64,000 nt of DNA from Closterium sp. NIES-65 (GCA_948144175.1 CANXME010002010.1:434001-498000); one strand, 5' to 3'. Shown: positions 22,629 through 35,207, numbered from the stretch's first letter. Translations and numbers: made by a program. Notes: a model not told the origin generated them from the letters alone.

Positions 22629-22865
22629 TGTCAAGATACTAAGCACGAGGTAAGTATATTTAGGACGGGCCTAGGCTTAGTAGCCTAGGCCAAGGAGATC
22701 GAGGGGTTTGTGCCAAGGAGAAAAGTCGAGAGAATGAATGGTTCAATATGAGAAACAAGTACAAGTTATAGTTCAAGAAAGGTGCACCACCTAACAAGCA
22801 AGATAACTACACAAAGTCTACACTACAGGCAGTTATAGATTAATGTATACAATTACATTCTGACA
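22629..22865 (-). repeat. 5' LTR of the LARD-like element
   Basis: 237 bp, one substitution from its partner (TATATTTAGG here, TATGTTTAGG in the other). The primer-binding-like site abuts its inner end. Confidence 0.92.
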
Positions 22866-22870
22866 CTCCC

Positions 22871-23300
22871 CTCCCCCCCCCCGCGGGCCCCTCGTCACCC
22901 GTCGCCCGTAGCGCCCATCGTCCGTAGCGCACGTTGCCCGTAGCGCCCGTCGCCCGTAGCGCTTGTCGCACTTAGCGCCCGTCGCCCGTAGCGCCCGTCG
23001 CACTTAGCGCCCGTCACCCGTAGCGCTCGTCGTCCGTCGCCTTAGGCGAAGGTAACCCTATTTTTTTGCACCTACCGCCTCACCCTCACCCGAGCTCGCC
23101 CGAACCTCGCCCTAGCCAGTCGCGCCCGTCGGCCGTTGCGCGCTAGCACGATCAGCAGCGGCTGCAGCGCTCCGCCCCACGCCAGCGCAAGCAGTAGGTA
23201 GCGCCAACAGCCAGTTGCTAGCGCCAACAACAGCAGCTAGCACTAGCAGCAGTCACTAGCGCCAGCAACAGTAGCTAGCACTAGCAACAGCAGCCGGCGC
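22871..23300. repeat. GC-rich direct repeats (right half)
   Basis: Units of CCGTAGCGCCCGTCG type are repeated about ten times (22900-23045), followed by AGCGCCAACAACAGCAGCTAGC-like repeats. This continues the tract interrupted by the LARD-like element. No gene seen; 23300-23590 is unassigned. Confidence 0.55.
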
Positions 23301-23589
23301 CAGCGGCAACTGCCCATGCCTTCGCCATGATCTATCTCTGCCTTCCACCGCACTAGACTGCTCCCCACCGCACTAGACGCTCCCCACTGCACTAAGCTAC
23401 TCCCCACCGCAGTAGACTGCTCCCCACGGCACTAGACCACATCCAACTGCCCGTGCCTTCGCCATGTTCTGCCCGACCGCTCCCACAGCACTAGACCGCT
23501 CCCACCGGACTAGACTGCGTCAACCGCATCCGACCGTTTCTAGACTGCTTCCCACCGCACTCGCTGCTACCACTTGTACTGCCGCCTCG

Positions 23590-24196
23590 ACTGGCCCCTA
23601 CCCCCGTACTAGCGTGCCATTTTGATGTAGCGACAGTGGCCACAGCATAGCGGTGGCAGCAGCACCGATGGCCGCAGCAACAGCAGTGGTTGCAGCACTG
23701 GTGGCCACAGAAACAGTAGTGGCCGCAGCACTGGTGGCCGCAGCAGCAGCAGCAGTGGCAACAGCACTGGCGGCCGCAGCAACAGCAGTAGCCGCAGTGG
23801 CAACCTTGGCCACGGCAGCAGCTGCGGGTTCAGCAGCAGCGCCAGTGGCAACCTCTATCGCGGGGCCCAGTCGGACCCGGCGAGTACACGTACCGGTGTG
23901 TGGGAGTTGCAGCTGAGGTTGATACCTGTGTTTCCAGTCTTGGTGCTTGCGTAGTTTCCAGTCCAGCCGCCTCAAATGCTCTTAGTATGAGAGCTGCAGC
24001 CACCACAAGTCTAGTGCCGGCCTTTGTCGCTGGATCGGGTGCGACCTCACTGACTCCATAGCTTTCCTTCACCCTAGACCCTGGAGCGTCTAGCTGTTTC
24101 TTTCGCGACTGCACCGACCTCACGCCACTGCATACTCCTGTCACTATCTTGTCAAGTAGGGTGTTTCCCACGCCACCCAGCTTTGAGGGGGGGACG
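23590..24196 (+). pseudogene. copia B: low-complexity Gag part and protease remnant
   Basis: An Ala/Val-rich stretch (23650-23850, GCAGCAGTGGCAACAGC-type repeats) is followed by a broken protease segment in which TLDPGASSCFFRD can be read across a frameshift (about 24075-24115), matching TLDSGASRSFFRD of C1 and C2. It ends at the solo LTR insertion. Confidence 0.6.
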
Positions 24197-24407
24197 TGTG
24201 AGAGTACGACGGCTTTGCTGGACTTTACTTGCTTGATTCTGCTATATTATGCATTATCTAGCTTAGCTTTATTTTATCTAGCATGCTTTTTCTTAATTCC
24301 CTAGGTTACTACAATTATAGGCACCGAACTAGGTTGAGTCCACCGAATTCTAGGCTTTTCGGTTGCCACCGCATTTCCTTCTACTGAATTCGGGAAGGAC
24401 TCATTCA
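24197..24407 (+). mobile_element. solo LTR (211 bp)
   Basis: This AT-rich block starts TGTGAGAGTACG and ends GGACTCATTCA, with a perfect 5-bp duplication GGACG on both sides (24192-24196 and 24408-24412). The TGTGAGAG start resembles the GYP-1 LTR, so a gypsy origin is likely. It interrupts copia B. Strand is inferred from that start only. Confidence 0.8.
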
Positions 24408-24429
24408 GGACGCTTCACGACCCACGGAA

Positions 24430-27373
24430 CCATATAGTAACACCCGGCTGCCTTTGTGTCGAGCCTATGTATAGCCTCGCCTTGTACCCAGGTGGATCAT
24501 TCAATAGATTTCTCTTTCCTGAACCAGATCCTTACAGTTCGCCTCCACGGCCGGTCGCTGCAGAGTCTGGGGGTGTTCCTGCTGGAGGTACTGGAGGCCC
24601 TGGGGGTGTTCTCGGTGGAGGTTCTAGTTCTGGGTGTGCTGGAGCTGTAAGCGCTGCCACCTCAGCGCCTACACCACGCCCTGACCGTTTCCTGACATGT
24701 GAGTAGCTTCTTGTTTGTTTCAGAGGGCACAGCAGCAGCAGCCCCAGTCCGAGAGTGAGGAGAGAGTAGAGGAGGATTCACGGCAACAGCAGCAGCATTA
24801 GCAGTCTCGGTTGGAGCATCAAAAGAGAGTAGAGGAGGAAGCACAGCAGCGGCAGCAGCAATAGTCCCAGTCACAGTGTCAGGAGAGAGTACAAGAGGAG
24901 TCACAGCCGCAGGAGGAGAGAGGAGAGGAGGAATCACGGCAGCAGCAGCATCAGCAGAAGCAGTCTCAGTCAGAGTGTCAGAAGAGAGTAGAGGAGGAAT
25001 CACGATTACCGCAGCAGGTTGTAGCCACACAAGGAAAGAGTAGAGCAGGAGTCCCGCCCGCAGGAGCAGGTGCATTTGCGGCCGAAGTAGGAGAGGGTAG
25101 AGCAGGAGTCCTGGCCGCAGCAGCAGGTGTTGTTGCAGCCACAGCAAGAGAGAGTAGAGGAGGAGCCACAAGAGCAGCAGCGGGGGCAGGTACTGCAGCA
25201 GCCAGAGGGGGCGGAGCAGCAGCGACTTAGAAACCTGTCTGACCCAGCACCTGCACGCTTTGTTCATGGTCCCCTACCGTCTCTTCATGTTCCCCCTATC
25301 GAGTTCCTTTCCTCGTCCCATTGGGCTCGTCGTTCTCCCGTCAGTCGTGCTGTGTCCCCAGAGCCTCGTTGGTCCCGCTACCATGCCGACGGCCCGTTTC
25401 ACCGTGTTCTTCGCTCTCGTGTTCCACCTCCTCCTGTCCTTCCACAGCCTCCTGATTCGTCCCTCATTGTGTTTCACGACCCGTCGTCTGACTGCCTCCG
25501 TACCTCTCGCCCCGTCGTCACCCGTATTTTGTCCGTTTTAGTCACTCACCAGACAGCCCCTCCGCTGTCTGTCTCGGCCATTGTCACTACTGTCAATGCC
25601 TTTGCCTCTTCCCACCAACTTGATTACGCCACTCACCTTATGAGTGGCACTGCTTGTTCTCTGTCCTCTGGGGGTGCTCATGTCTTTCCCGTGGAGGTCC
25701 TTGAGGACAGGAATTTTGAGCTTATTCTCCTTGCGGCCACTGTTCCTCATCTCTGCGCCATGCTGCTTGCCCCTAAGGGGGATCCCGACGCCCTTGACAT
25801 CCCAATCCCTCGCACTCAAGCTGAGGCGGTCTCGAGACCCTGAAATTCGTACTAGGTAGCAGCTGAGGAGGCAGAGATGGCATCTTATAGGTCCATAGGC
25901 ACCTACATCGACGCCATCCCACCACATGGGACGAACGTTGTCAGTGGCATGTGGCTCTGCAAGGTGAAGCGGCCGCCTGGAGCACCGCCGGTGTTCAAGA
26001 CGCGCCATGTGGCGAGAGGCTTCTGTTAGCGAGAGGGGGTGGACTTCTTTCAGACCTTTGCTCCCACTCCAAAGATGACCACTCTTCGGGTGTTGCTGCA
26101 TATTGCAGAACAACGCGACTACGAGTTGCACTCCTTGGACTTTTCCACCACGTTCTTTCAGGGGAGCTTGTAGAGCAGATCTGGTTGTGTCATCCGCAGG
26201 GCTTCACTGGTACTTTCCCTCCTGGACTGCACGAGCCACTGGCAGCTGCGTCGACAGATGTACAGCCTGCGTCAGGCTCCCCGCGAGTGGCACGACACGC
26301 TACGTACTACTCTTGCAGCGTTTGACTTCTTTCCGTCGTCTGCCCGACTCTTCGCTGTTCGTCCGCCGTGCTTGACCCCGTTCTTAGTTCTGGTCTACGT
26401 TGACGACCTAGTCTTCACCGCTCTCGACCGACGTGCACTGGCCTCCGTGAAGGAGGAACTGCAGAGGAGACACACTTGCACTGACCTTGGTGAGCTGCAG
26501 CGCTACCTTGGCTTGCAAATTACCTGGGACAGGGCAGCTTGCACCATTACGCAGACGCACTCGCATATGGTTGAGCAGATCCTCACGCGGTTTCGCTTCC
26601 CGTTCTCCAAGGTATAACCCACCCCTCTTGCTATGGATCATGGACTCACGGCTCCACCTTTGAATGAGTCATTTGAGTCCAGCGGTCCATATCCTGAGCT
26701 GGTCGGTTGTCTCGTGTACCTGATGACATGCACTCGCCCAGACCTAGCTTACCCTCTTAGCGTCCTTGCGCGATTTGTTGCTTTTAGGAGACACCAACCT
26801 TCCCACTACGCTGCTAAGAGGGTGACGAAGTATGTGGCGAGTTCAACAGGGATGGGACTTGTCATTGGAGGAAAGCAGCCAGTTACACTTACAGGTTTCT
26901 CTGACTCGTCGTGGGCCGACAATGCAAAGTCGCTACGGTCTATACAGGGTTACTACTTCAGCCTTGGGACCAGAGCTGTTTCGTAGAGGTCGACTCGAGC
27001 ATCGTCCATCTCTAGTTCCAGCTGTGAGGCAGGGGTGTACGTTGTGGCCATGGCCGCCCAGGAGCTTCGCTAACTGTCTTTCCTCCTCACCAACCTTGGT
27101 GAGCGGCGTCGCTCTCCCCTAGTCTTGTGTGCCGACAGCAGGTCTGCTATCCTATTGTGCGAGGAGACTCGACTGGTTGGGAAGGCGAAGCACATCCAGC
27201 TTCGTTGCTTCCTTCTACGAGAATTGCAGCAGCGTGGCCAGGAACTCGTGCGACATGTGGTCTCTGAAGCCAACATGGCAGATATCTTCGCCAAGACGTT
27301 GCCGCCTTGTGACCACCAGCATTTCTGCACCCAGCTTAGCCTTGTGTCTACAGGCCTTCACCTGCTTGTGTAG
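24430..27373 (+). pseudogene. copia B variable region, RT and RNase H, decayed
   Basis: Gln-rich and Pro-rich linkers (24500-25250) are followed by the EVLEDRNFELI region, RT (GTYIDA, then KVKRPPGAPPVF, then VYVDDLVFTAL with an intact YVDD at about 26395) and RNase H (SDSSWADN, then SSSCEAGVYVVAMAAQE, then HIQLRCFLLREL). It has stops of all kinds: TAG at 26027-26029 and TAA at 26615-26617, both where relatives have Gln; TAG and TAA at Trp positions near 26985 and 27070; a TGA; and frameshifts. It is clearly older than C1, C2 and D. Confidence 0.8.
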
Positions 27374-27481
27374 AGATGCTTTATCTTGTACTCTTGCGTC
27401 TTACTATATCTCCTATATATGTGCTTGTGGACAGGCCTTGTGGCCCCTTGCTTCTGTAGAGATGCTTGTCATGCATGTCTT

Positions 27482-27613
27482 TGAGAAGAATTGCACGAGA
27501 ATGAATGAACTATGAATGAAGTGAGTACAAATAGGAAACCCTAGTTGGGTTGTACCCCCTATGGGATACCCCACTATAGCCTACACAAATAAGTAAGTTA
27601 TAATATTCTGACA
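27482..27613 (-). repeat. 3' LTR of copia C1
   Basis: 132 bp with few differences from the 5' LTR (for example GCACGAG versus GAACGAG near the inner end and AAGTTATAAT versus AAGCTATAAT near the outer end). Confidence 0.93.
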
Positions 27614-27825
27614 CACCCCCATAGGCAGAGTAGGGGAGAACAAGGGGTCACAAGACCAGTCAAGCAAAGCAAAGCAAAGCTCAGGGTGGATCACAAAGTC
27701 ACCACACATTCCGAGCACAAGTTCAAGGGCCACAAGGCCAGTTCACATGCAAGATCATATATAGAGATATACAAGAGTCAAGCAAGCAAGAACAAGAGTA
27801 TATATAGGTCAAGGTACAAGTAAGG

Positions 27826-30800
27826 TCAAGAAGTGAGCAAGTGAGGCAAGACAGGCACAAGACCCAGCTGCGTGCAGCAACGCTGATGATCACAAGGCGC
27901 AAGTGCCTTGGTGAAGACATCAGCAGTGTTGGCCTCAGAGGCCACGTACGCAAGTCGCAACTGTCCACGCTGCTGTAGCTCACGAGCAAGAAAGTAGCGG
28001 AGAGCAATGTGCCTTGTCCTGTGCTCCAGTCGCTGCTCTCGACACAAGGCCAGCATGGCCTTGTTGTCTACGTACAGGACTGGAGGAGAACGAGGCGGCT
28101 CTCCAAGGTCGGTCAGCAGGTAGGTGAGCCAGCGAAGCTCCTGAGCAGCCATAGCCCCGGCGTAGATCTCAGCCTCACAACTGGAGCCGAGAACAGAAGA
28201 CGAGCGGGTAGCCCGCCACAAAACAGAGCCGGAACCAAGGCTGAAGGTGTAACCCTGTGACGACCGCTGCGTAGCCTGGTCGTCAGCCCAAGAAGCGTCT
28301 GCGTGCCCAGTGAGGACCACTGGACTGCGCCCTCCAAGCACTAGCCCCATGCCCGACGTACTGCACAAGTAGCGCAACACCCTCTTCGCTGCAGCCATGT
28401 GCTCTGGTCGGTGTCTCCCAGGAGCAACATAGCGTGCGAGAATGCTAAGAGGGTATGCAAGGTCAGGTCGTGTGCAGGTCATCAGGTACATGAGGCAGCC
28501 AACAAGCTCTGCATACGGGCCACTCGACTCTACGGACTCATCCGAAGGCAGAGCTGAGAGCGAGCGGCGAGTAGGCAGAGGAGTGGCCTGAGGCGAGGAG
28601 TACGTGAAGCCGAAGCGCTGAAGGACCTGCTGCACCATGTGTGACTGAGTCAGGGTAATGGTGCGGCGTGCTCTGTCCCGGGTGATCTGCAAGCCAAGGT
28701 AGCTGCGCAGTTCACCCAGGTCAGTGCACGTGTGTCTCTTCTGCAGCTCGGACTTCACGTCGGCGAGTCCAGCAGTGTCAGCTGTGGCAAAGACCAAGTC
28801 GTCGACGTACACGAGGATGTAGAACGGCGGCAGAGAGGTGTCGGTGCGCAGAAACAGCGACGGGTCGGCAGTAGAAGGAGCAAACCCAAGTGCCGCCAGC
28901 GTAGTCCTCAGTGTGTCGTGCCACTCACGTGGCGCCTGGCGGAGACCGTAGACCGGACGGCGGAGACTCCACAGGGTACCAGGAGGGCAAGACCTAGTGA
29001 AGCCAGGTGGGCGACGCAGCCAGATCTCCTCGTGCAGGCTGCCCTGCAAGAAAGCAGTGCTAAAGTCGAGAGAGTGCAGCTCGTAGTCACGGTGAGCAGC
29101 AACGTGCAGCAGTACCCGAAGAGTGGTCATCTTCGGGGTGGGGGAGAAGGTCTGAAAGTAGTCAACTCCCTGCCGCTGACTGAAGCCACGAGCCACGTAA
29201 CGCGCCTTGAAGACAGGCGGAGAACCCGGCGGCCGCTTCACTCTGAAAATCCACGTGCCACTGACTATGTTCGCCCCAGGAGGGGGAACAGCGTCAACGT
29301 AGGTGCCTGTGGACTTCCAGGAAGCCATCTCTGCATCCATAGCTGCCTGCCACTGAGAGGAGTAGGGACCCTCTATCGCCTCCGCGTAAGAGCGCGGAGC
29401 CGGGATGTCTAGTGCATCCGGGTCTCCCTCAGGGGCTAGCAGTACAGACGCGAGATGAGGTGAAACGGCGGCCAGACACTAAAACTCCCCCTGCCTGTCC
29501 TCAAGGACGTCCGTGCCAAGGGCACACTCACCCCCGACGGACGGAGGACTGGCAGACTCAGACTCAGCGACAAGACTAGCAGCGTAGTCTAGACGACAGC
29601 GCGCAGCAAAGTCGACGAGCTCAGTGACAAGGGCAGACGCAGCAGAAGACTCGAAAGAAGGGTCAGTGACAGCAGTCACAAGGAGACGCGTGACAGTAGG
29701 ACTGGCAGCACGAAGAGAGTCCGACTCCGGGTCGGCAAGAGCAGGAAGAGAGGAAGCAGGAGGAGAAGGCAAAGGGGCACGCAGAGGAGCAGTGGACGGA
29801 CGCAGAGACATCCGGTGCGTGCCAGGGACAGGAGGAGGACGCTGACGCGAATCGCGGCCACTAGTGCGTGCAGGACGAACAGGCGACGCAGGACGAGACG
29901 CAGGCTCACGACGCTCAGTAAGACCTCTAGTCGGACCAGTGTAGGGAGAAGGAGCAGGCAAAGGGGAGGCAGGCTGTAGCTGTGACTGGGACTGGACAGG
30001 CTGTGGACCCTCTAAGGGAGGAGGAGGAGGACCAGGAGAAGGTATAAGACCAAGAACCTGCTGCAGGGGCGGAACGAAGTACGGTCGGGGCCGCGTGGCG
30101 ACGCCAGAAACAGGAGGGACAGCACCAGTACCCCCAGCAGGAGTACCCGCTCCAGCAGCACCTCCAGCAGCACCTCCAGGAGCTCCAGAACCCCCAGCAG
30201 CACCAGGAGCACTGTCAGTCAGACCGCCAGCAGTAGTCTCAGCTCCAACACCCTCAGCAGCACCAGCTCTAGGGGAACCCTCAGGCCCAGCAGCTCCAGC
30301 ACCCACAGCACGAGCACCTCCAGGACGCGCGGCAGCAGCACCCTCTGCAGCCGAAGAACCTCCAGCACCAGCAGCACGCCTCCAGCGCCGGGCAAACCAC
30401 TCATGTAGCTCCTGTGGGAAGAGTGGCTCTCGGCGAGACGAAGCACCTCCAGGCGGAGAACCTCCAGGCGGAGAACCTCCAGGCGAAGAACCTCCACGCT
30501 CAGCACCCTCAGGCAAAGCACCTCCAGGCGGAGCACCCCCAGTCTCAGCACCCCCAGGCTCAGCACCCCCAGGCCCAGCACCCCTAGGCTCAGCACCCCC
30601 AGACTCAGTACCCCCAGGCTCAGCACCCCCAGGCTCAGCACCCCCAGGCTCAGCACCTCCAGACTCCGCACCCCCAGGCTCAGTACCCCCAAGCGTAGCA
30701 CCTCCAGTCCCAGCAACCCCAGGCTCAGCTCCCACAGCAGCACCAGAGTCACCAGTGACCTCGACAGGCTCGACCGCGTCTACCTGGGACACACCAGAAG

Positions 30801-33798
30801 GGGCAAGACCCTGAGGGGGGAGGGGGTCTACCGGGGGGGGACCTAGTACCAAGAAGAGCGGGGGCGGGGGGAGGGACGGAGTGCGGTAGGGGAAGAGGCG
30901 GTAGTAGGGTACCGACTTGCCGAACGTGAAGTCCTGGGAGGACAGAACACGTCGAGAGGTGGGGTGGTAGAACTACCACCCAGGGGCGTCGGGGGGGAAC
31001 CCTAGGAAGACGCAGGGAGCAGCGCGAGGGGACAGCTTGTCCGAAGACAAGTCGGGGACAAACGCCCGAGATCCCCAGACCCGGAACGCCGACGCATCGC
31101 CAACCTTCCCCGTCCACAGCAGGGCTGGGGAGGTCTCCGGCCTGGAGACCCTGGGGTGGAGGTTGATCTGATGCGCCGCGTACCTGACCGCAAACGGCCA
31201 CAGAAAATGGGGGGCAGCCGCATGCATCATAGACGTACGAGCAACGTCCATGACCATGCCAATGCGGCGCTCTGCAATCCCATTTTGCTGCGGTGAGTCC
31301 GGAAGCGTGAAGGTCTGGCGGATGCCTCGCGCACGACAGAAGGCACGCAGAAGGCCAGAGGAGAACTCTCCGCCTCTGTCTGAGTGCAGACGCAACACAG
31401 GAAAGTCCGAGCCAAGGCTCTGCCTGAGCTGGAGACGAGCTGCGCGGATCCAGTCGATCAGCACCTTAGTGACATCACCCTTGCTGCGCAAGGGGAAGAC
31501 TGTGGTGTAACGCGAGTAGTCGTCAACCACCAACAGGAAGTAGCGCTCGTGACCGAGTCCACGGACGCGGGCAGGGCCCCACACGTCCATGTGAAGTGTC
31601 TGCAACGGAGCCTCTGTCGGAGGAAACTGGGAGGAGTGAGGGGCAGCACGCTGGCGCCCCTCAACACAGGGGACACAGGCAGGGCCAGGGCCCTGAGGTA
31701 GGGGAGGGAGGGACCGGGGGAGACCAGACACAAGAAGACGGGAGGCCATGCCTCTGAGCCGAAGCAGAGAGGGGTGGCCAAGGCGGTGGTGCCAGAGGAG
31801 AGTCTCGTGAGACAGACGGCGACACGAACAGGGGGCAGACTCAGGACCAGACCTAGACGCTGCAGCAAACACCTGACCAGACGAAGGGACTCTACCAGAC
31901 TCAGCACCGGGAGGAGAAGCAGTGGTCAGTGTGTACAGGCTCGACCCTGGCTGACATGTAAACGTAGCCAGGTGGCGACCTGTGCTAGCCTCTGTGCAGT
32001 GTGTCACCCGCTGACGAGCAGGAGTGAACTGGTGGACACCCACATCCTGTAGGTCAGCACCACTCACCAGGTTCGTAGAGAATGAGGGGAGGTAAAGACC
32101 AGTCAGGGTGCCAGAGGGAGCCGCCGGACACGGGAGGACTATGGAGAAACGAGACAGGACAGGACCCCCAGAGGGGTCAGCGAGGGACACCGCAACAGGC
32201 CGACTAAGCGGCGTGAGAGTGGTGCGGTCCCGAAAGAAGGAGCGAGACGCCCCAGAGTCAAGGGTGAAGGTGTGAGAGGCAGAAGCCGACACAGTACCTG
32301 AGAGGGCAGACTCACTAGTACCTGAGAGCACAGACGCACTGGCACCTAGAGCAGCAGCCTCACTGGCACCTAGAGCAGCAGTACCAATGCCCGGGTCGGG
32401 CGGGAAACACCGGTAACAGTCACCATCATCACTAACAGTCACAGCATACATGGCAGCAAGGATAGCATCAAAGTCAAGATCAAAAACAGCTACACCAGCC
32501 CTAGACAGCTCTCCCCAGCGGGGGATCTCAGAGGCCTCCAGAAACTGGCGCCAAGCGTCGATCAAGCGGGCAAAGCAGCGGCGGGCGGTGTGGGTGCCCC
32601 CACACTGCTCACCCTCGCGGTCGCCGGTGCGAAGGACGTAGGTGCAGGGACCGAACGCCCCACCAGGCTGACGCTGCGAGTACCACTCACAGAGCTGCTG
32701 AGGGGCGGGGACATCGCGAGAGCGCTGCTGCTGCTGCTGGCGCTGACCACCCCCAGTGCTGCTCCTCTGGGACGAGCCACTCCGACCACCTCCACCACCG
32801 CCACCCCCGCCTCCGCCGCCACCGCCGCCACCGCCACCCTCGCCCCCGCCGCTCCCACTGCCACCTCCGCCACCACCTGCGCCGCCACCTCCGCCTCCAC
32901 TGCCGCCACCAGTACCTCCACTCCCGCCTCCACCCCCACCGCCACCCCCACTCCCCCCGCCGCCCCCACCTCCTCCGCCACCGCCCCCGCTAGCTCCACC
33001 CGCTCCCTTGCCCCCCTTGCTCCTGCCAGAGCGGCGCCTACCGCTGGGGGCAGACGCCGCACCAACCGACTCTAAACCAACAAGGTCGGCCGCAGCAGCA
33101 GAGGCGACAGAGGGTAACAGGGGGGAAGGAGAACACCCCTCAAAGATGGGGGTGTGCGGGTCACCACGAGAGGCCTCTACAGCGACTATGCTCTTCTCGG
33201 CCGCTAGCAGGGACTCCTCGAGGAGGTCGACAGTGAGGGTGGTGGGACAGATAGAGTGAAACTGGTCCCTAACTACACGAAGGGACTCAGGGAGACGGGT
33301 GACTAGAAAGTAGAGGGTGATGTACATGGGAGGGGGGTTTTCGGCGAGGAAGGCAGCAGGAAGCGCAGCTCGGTAGCGAGTGTCACTAGCACGAAGGTGG
33401 GTAAAGAGGTCAGTGACTGTGGGAAAGGCAGCAAGGTCAAGGAAGAGGTACGGTAGCATGAGGCGGCTTAGTGTAGCAATGGAAGGGGAGGAGTAGCGCG
33501 CAACTACAGCGTCGTACAAGGCCTGAGCGGTCTTGCACTGACTAAAGTGGGCACGCTCGGAGGAAGGGAGGTGGCGACGCACAGCAAGACGTGCAGCAGC
33601 ATCGCGTGTGGCCCACTTGGAGCGAACAGTGGGGTCAGCATCAGCAGGAGGGGCAGGGACAGCGCCAGAGGCAAAGTCAAAGAGAGAGATGTTATCTACT
33701 GAATCGCACTACAAGTACAGCTGCAGGTCGTCGACCCAGACCGCAAAGTCAATGGTGCGACCCTCAGCGTCAAAGGCCAGGACACTGGGGGTGGCCAT
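27826..33798 (-). CDS. copia Gag-Pol polyprotein of C1, one frame with three TAG codons
   Basis: From ATG 33798-33796 one frame of 1,991 codons runs to TGA 27826-27828. Order: Gag, polyglycine tract (about 33010-32770), Cys-His finger (CTYVLRTGDREGEQC), protease (DSGAS), pre-integrase HHRLGH..CVPC, integrase (DVWGP, SDRGGEF, QNGIAER), GGAEP repeats (30700-30540), RT with YVDDL and RNase H. The only interruptions are TAG at 33709-33711 (LYL-stop-CDS), 30973-30975 (GW-stop-FYH) and 29479-29481 (EF-stop-CLA). At each of these sites other copies have CAG, Gln. There is no frameshift. If TAG is a true stop this is a pseudogene; if it is read as Gln the element is intact. Confidence 0.88.
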
Positions 33799-33919
33799 GA
33801 TAGCAGCCGACAGTCTCACCAGAGAAGAAGGGTCGAGCAGCTCGGTAGGACAGCAACACAGCAGCTCAGCAACTCCGCCGGCCCAGGAGTAGCAGCAGTC
33901 CCACAGGATCCGGCTCCCG

Positions 33920-34700
33920 GCACTGTAGACGGATCGGGCGGCTCGGGCGGCTCGGGCGGCTTGAGCGGCTCGGGCGGATCGGGTGGCTCGGGCGGCTCGG
34001 GCGGCTCGGGCGGCTCAGGCGGCTCGCGCGGCTCGGGTGACGCGGGGGCTCACGGGCGGCGCGGGCGGCTGCACGGGCGGCTCACGGGCGGCTGGGGCGC
34101 CTCACGCGCGGCACGGTGGGCGGCTGCACGGGCAGCTGCACGGGCGGTTGCACGGGCGGCTGCACGGGCGGCGCACGGGCGGCTGCACGGGTGGCGCGGC
34201 GGGCTGCAGCACGGGCGGCGGGGCCGCAATGGGGGCCGTAGCGGGGCTGCAGCGGGGCCTAAGCGAGGCCATAGCGGGGCCGTAGCGGGGCCGAGGACGG
34301 GCTGTAGCGGGGCCGTAGCAGGGTCAGCGGGGCCTAGGTGGGGCCGACGGGGCCTACGGGGCCGTAGCGAGGCCGTAGCGGGGCCGTAGCGGGGCCTAAG
34401 CGGGGCCGACGGGGCCTAGGCGGGGCCGACGGGGCCTAAGCGGGGCCGACGCGGGGCCGTAGCGGGGCCTAAGCGGGGCCGACGGGGCCTAAGCGAGGCC
34501 GACGGGGCCTAAGCGGGGCCGACGCAGGGCCGTAGCGGGGCCTAAGCGGGGCCGACGGGGCCTAAGCGGGGCCGTAGGGGTAAAGCGGGGCCGCGACTAA
34601 AGGGCAGCGGGATCGCGAAGGTAAGGGCGACACGCAGGGTCGCTAAAAAAAGAACGCGCGCCTCGGGGCGCGCTTCGGTGGGCCCTAGGAACAGTCCCTA
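33920..34700 (-). repeat. tandem-repeat leader of C1
   Basis: Repeats of GGCCCCGCTTAGGCCCCGTC (minus-strand sense, about 34240-34600), GTGCAGCCGCCC (34060-34200) and GAGCCGCCC (33925-34030). The same three repeat types in the same order form the leader of C2. No coding content is supported. Confidence 0.8.
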
Positions 34701-34723
34701 GGAGGGGACCTGCTCTGATTCCA

Positions 34724-34855
34724 TGAGAAGAATTGAACGAGAATGAATAAACTATGAATGAAGTGAGTACAAATAGGAAACCCTAGTTGGGTTGTACCCC
34801 CTATGGGATACCCCACTACAGCCTACACAAATAAGTAAGCTATAATATTCTGACA
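34724..34855 (-). repeat. 5' LTR of copia C1
   Basis: 132 bp with TG..CA ends; the primer-binding site follows without spacer. Confidence 0.93.
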
Positions 34856-35058
34856 GTCTTGTACTCTTGCATCTTCTTTTTCTGCTGTATCCTTGCATGT
34901 GGACTGTTCTTGTGGCCCCTTGCTTGTTTTCGGACTGTTTGGTGATCTTGAGATCCACCCTGAGAGTTGCTTGGTTCTTGCTGACTGGACCTGTGACCCT
35001 TGCTCTTCGGTTCTGTGTTGCTCTCCTCAGGACTATCGTCACCTAGACTATGGGGGTG

Positions 35059-35207
35059 TGTCAAACTATAACTGTTATAGCTTATTAGTTTAGTCTAGGT
35101 GTTACATTGAGTTATGTTGTAGAGGGTATGACTCCCTTAGGTTTTGCTTCATCCTCCCTTGTACAGCTTGTTCATACTCGTTCGTTCTTCTAGTTATATC
35201 TTTCACA
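35059..35207 (+). repeat. 3' LTR of copia B
   Basis: 149 bp, TGTCAAACTATA to ATCTTTCACA, preceded by the purine tract CTATGGGGGTG and followed by GGAGC, where the RNase H of copia A2 resumes. Confidence 0.72.

Larger units (their letters stand above)
20142..22865 (-). mobile_element. young non-autonomous LTR retrotransposon (LARD-like)
   Basis: Two 237-bp LTRs (20142-20378 and 22629-22865) differ at a single base that I can see (G/A at the 24th to 32nd base region). They are flanked by a perfect 5-bp duplication CTCCC (20137-20141 and 22866-22870). Reading leftward, a primer-binding-like site (TGGTATCTAGAGC, complement of 22616-22628) follows the 5' LTR and a G-rich tract (TTAGGGGGTG) precedes the 3' LTR. 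The 2.25-kb inside has no recognisable gag or pol, only repeats, so it must depend on enzymes from another element. Confidence 0.92.
27482..34855 (-). mobile_element. full-length young copia element C1
   Basis: LTRs of 132 bp at 34724-34855 (5') and 27482-27613 (3'); perfect 5-bp duplication GTCTT (27477-27481 and 34856-34860). The primer-binding site (complement of 34712-34723) reads TGGAATCAGAGC. The 3' LTR is preceded by CTATGGGGGTG-type purines (TGCCTATGGGGGTG). A single polyprotein frame fills the interior. It sits in the 3' tail of copia B, whose sequence resumes at 34856. Confidence 0.95.
19743..35207 (+). mobile_element. decayed copia B with nested passengers
   Basis: Its 3' LTR (35059-35207) begins TGTCAAACTATAACTG directly after the purine tract CTATGGGGGTG. 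The left end at 19743 shares only the first 16 or so bases (TGTCAAACTATAATTG) before diverging, so the 5' LTR is mostly lost. Coding remnants lie at 23.9-24.2 and 24.5-27.4 kb; the 3' non-coding tail is split at 27481/34856 by copia C1. The host site is the RNase H of copia A2; the right flank GGAGC matches the target, while the left flank TAAGA has decayed. Confidence 0.7.

Noticed and set aside
25850-25860. TAG near 25853 in copia B as another Gln site
   Set aside because: Alignment puts it opposite Trp rather than Gln, and this copy is generally decayed.
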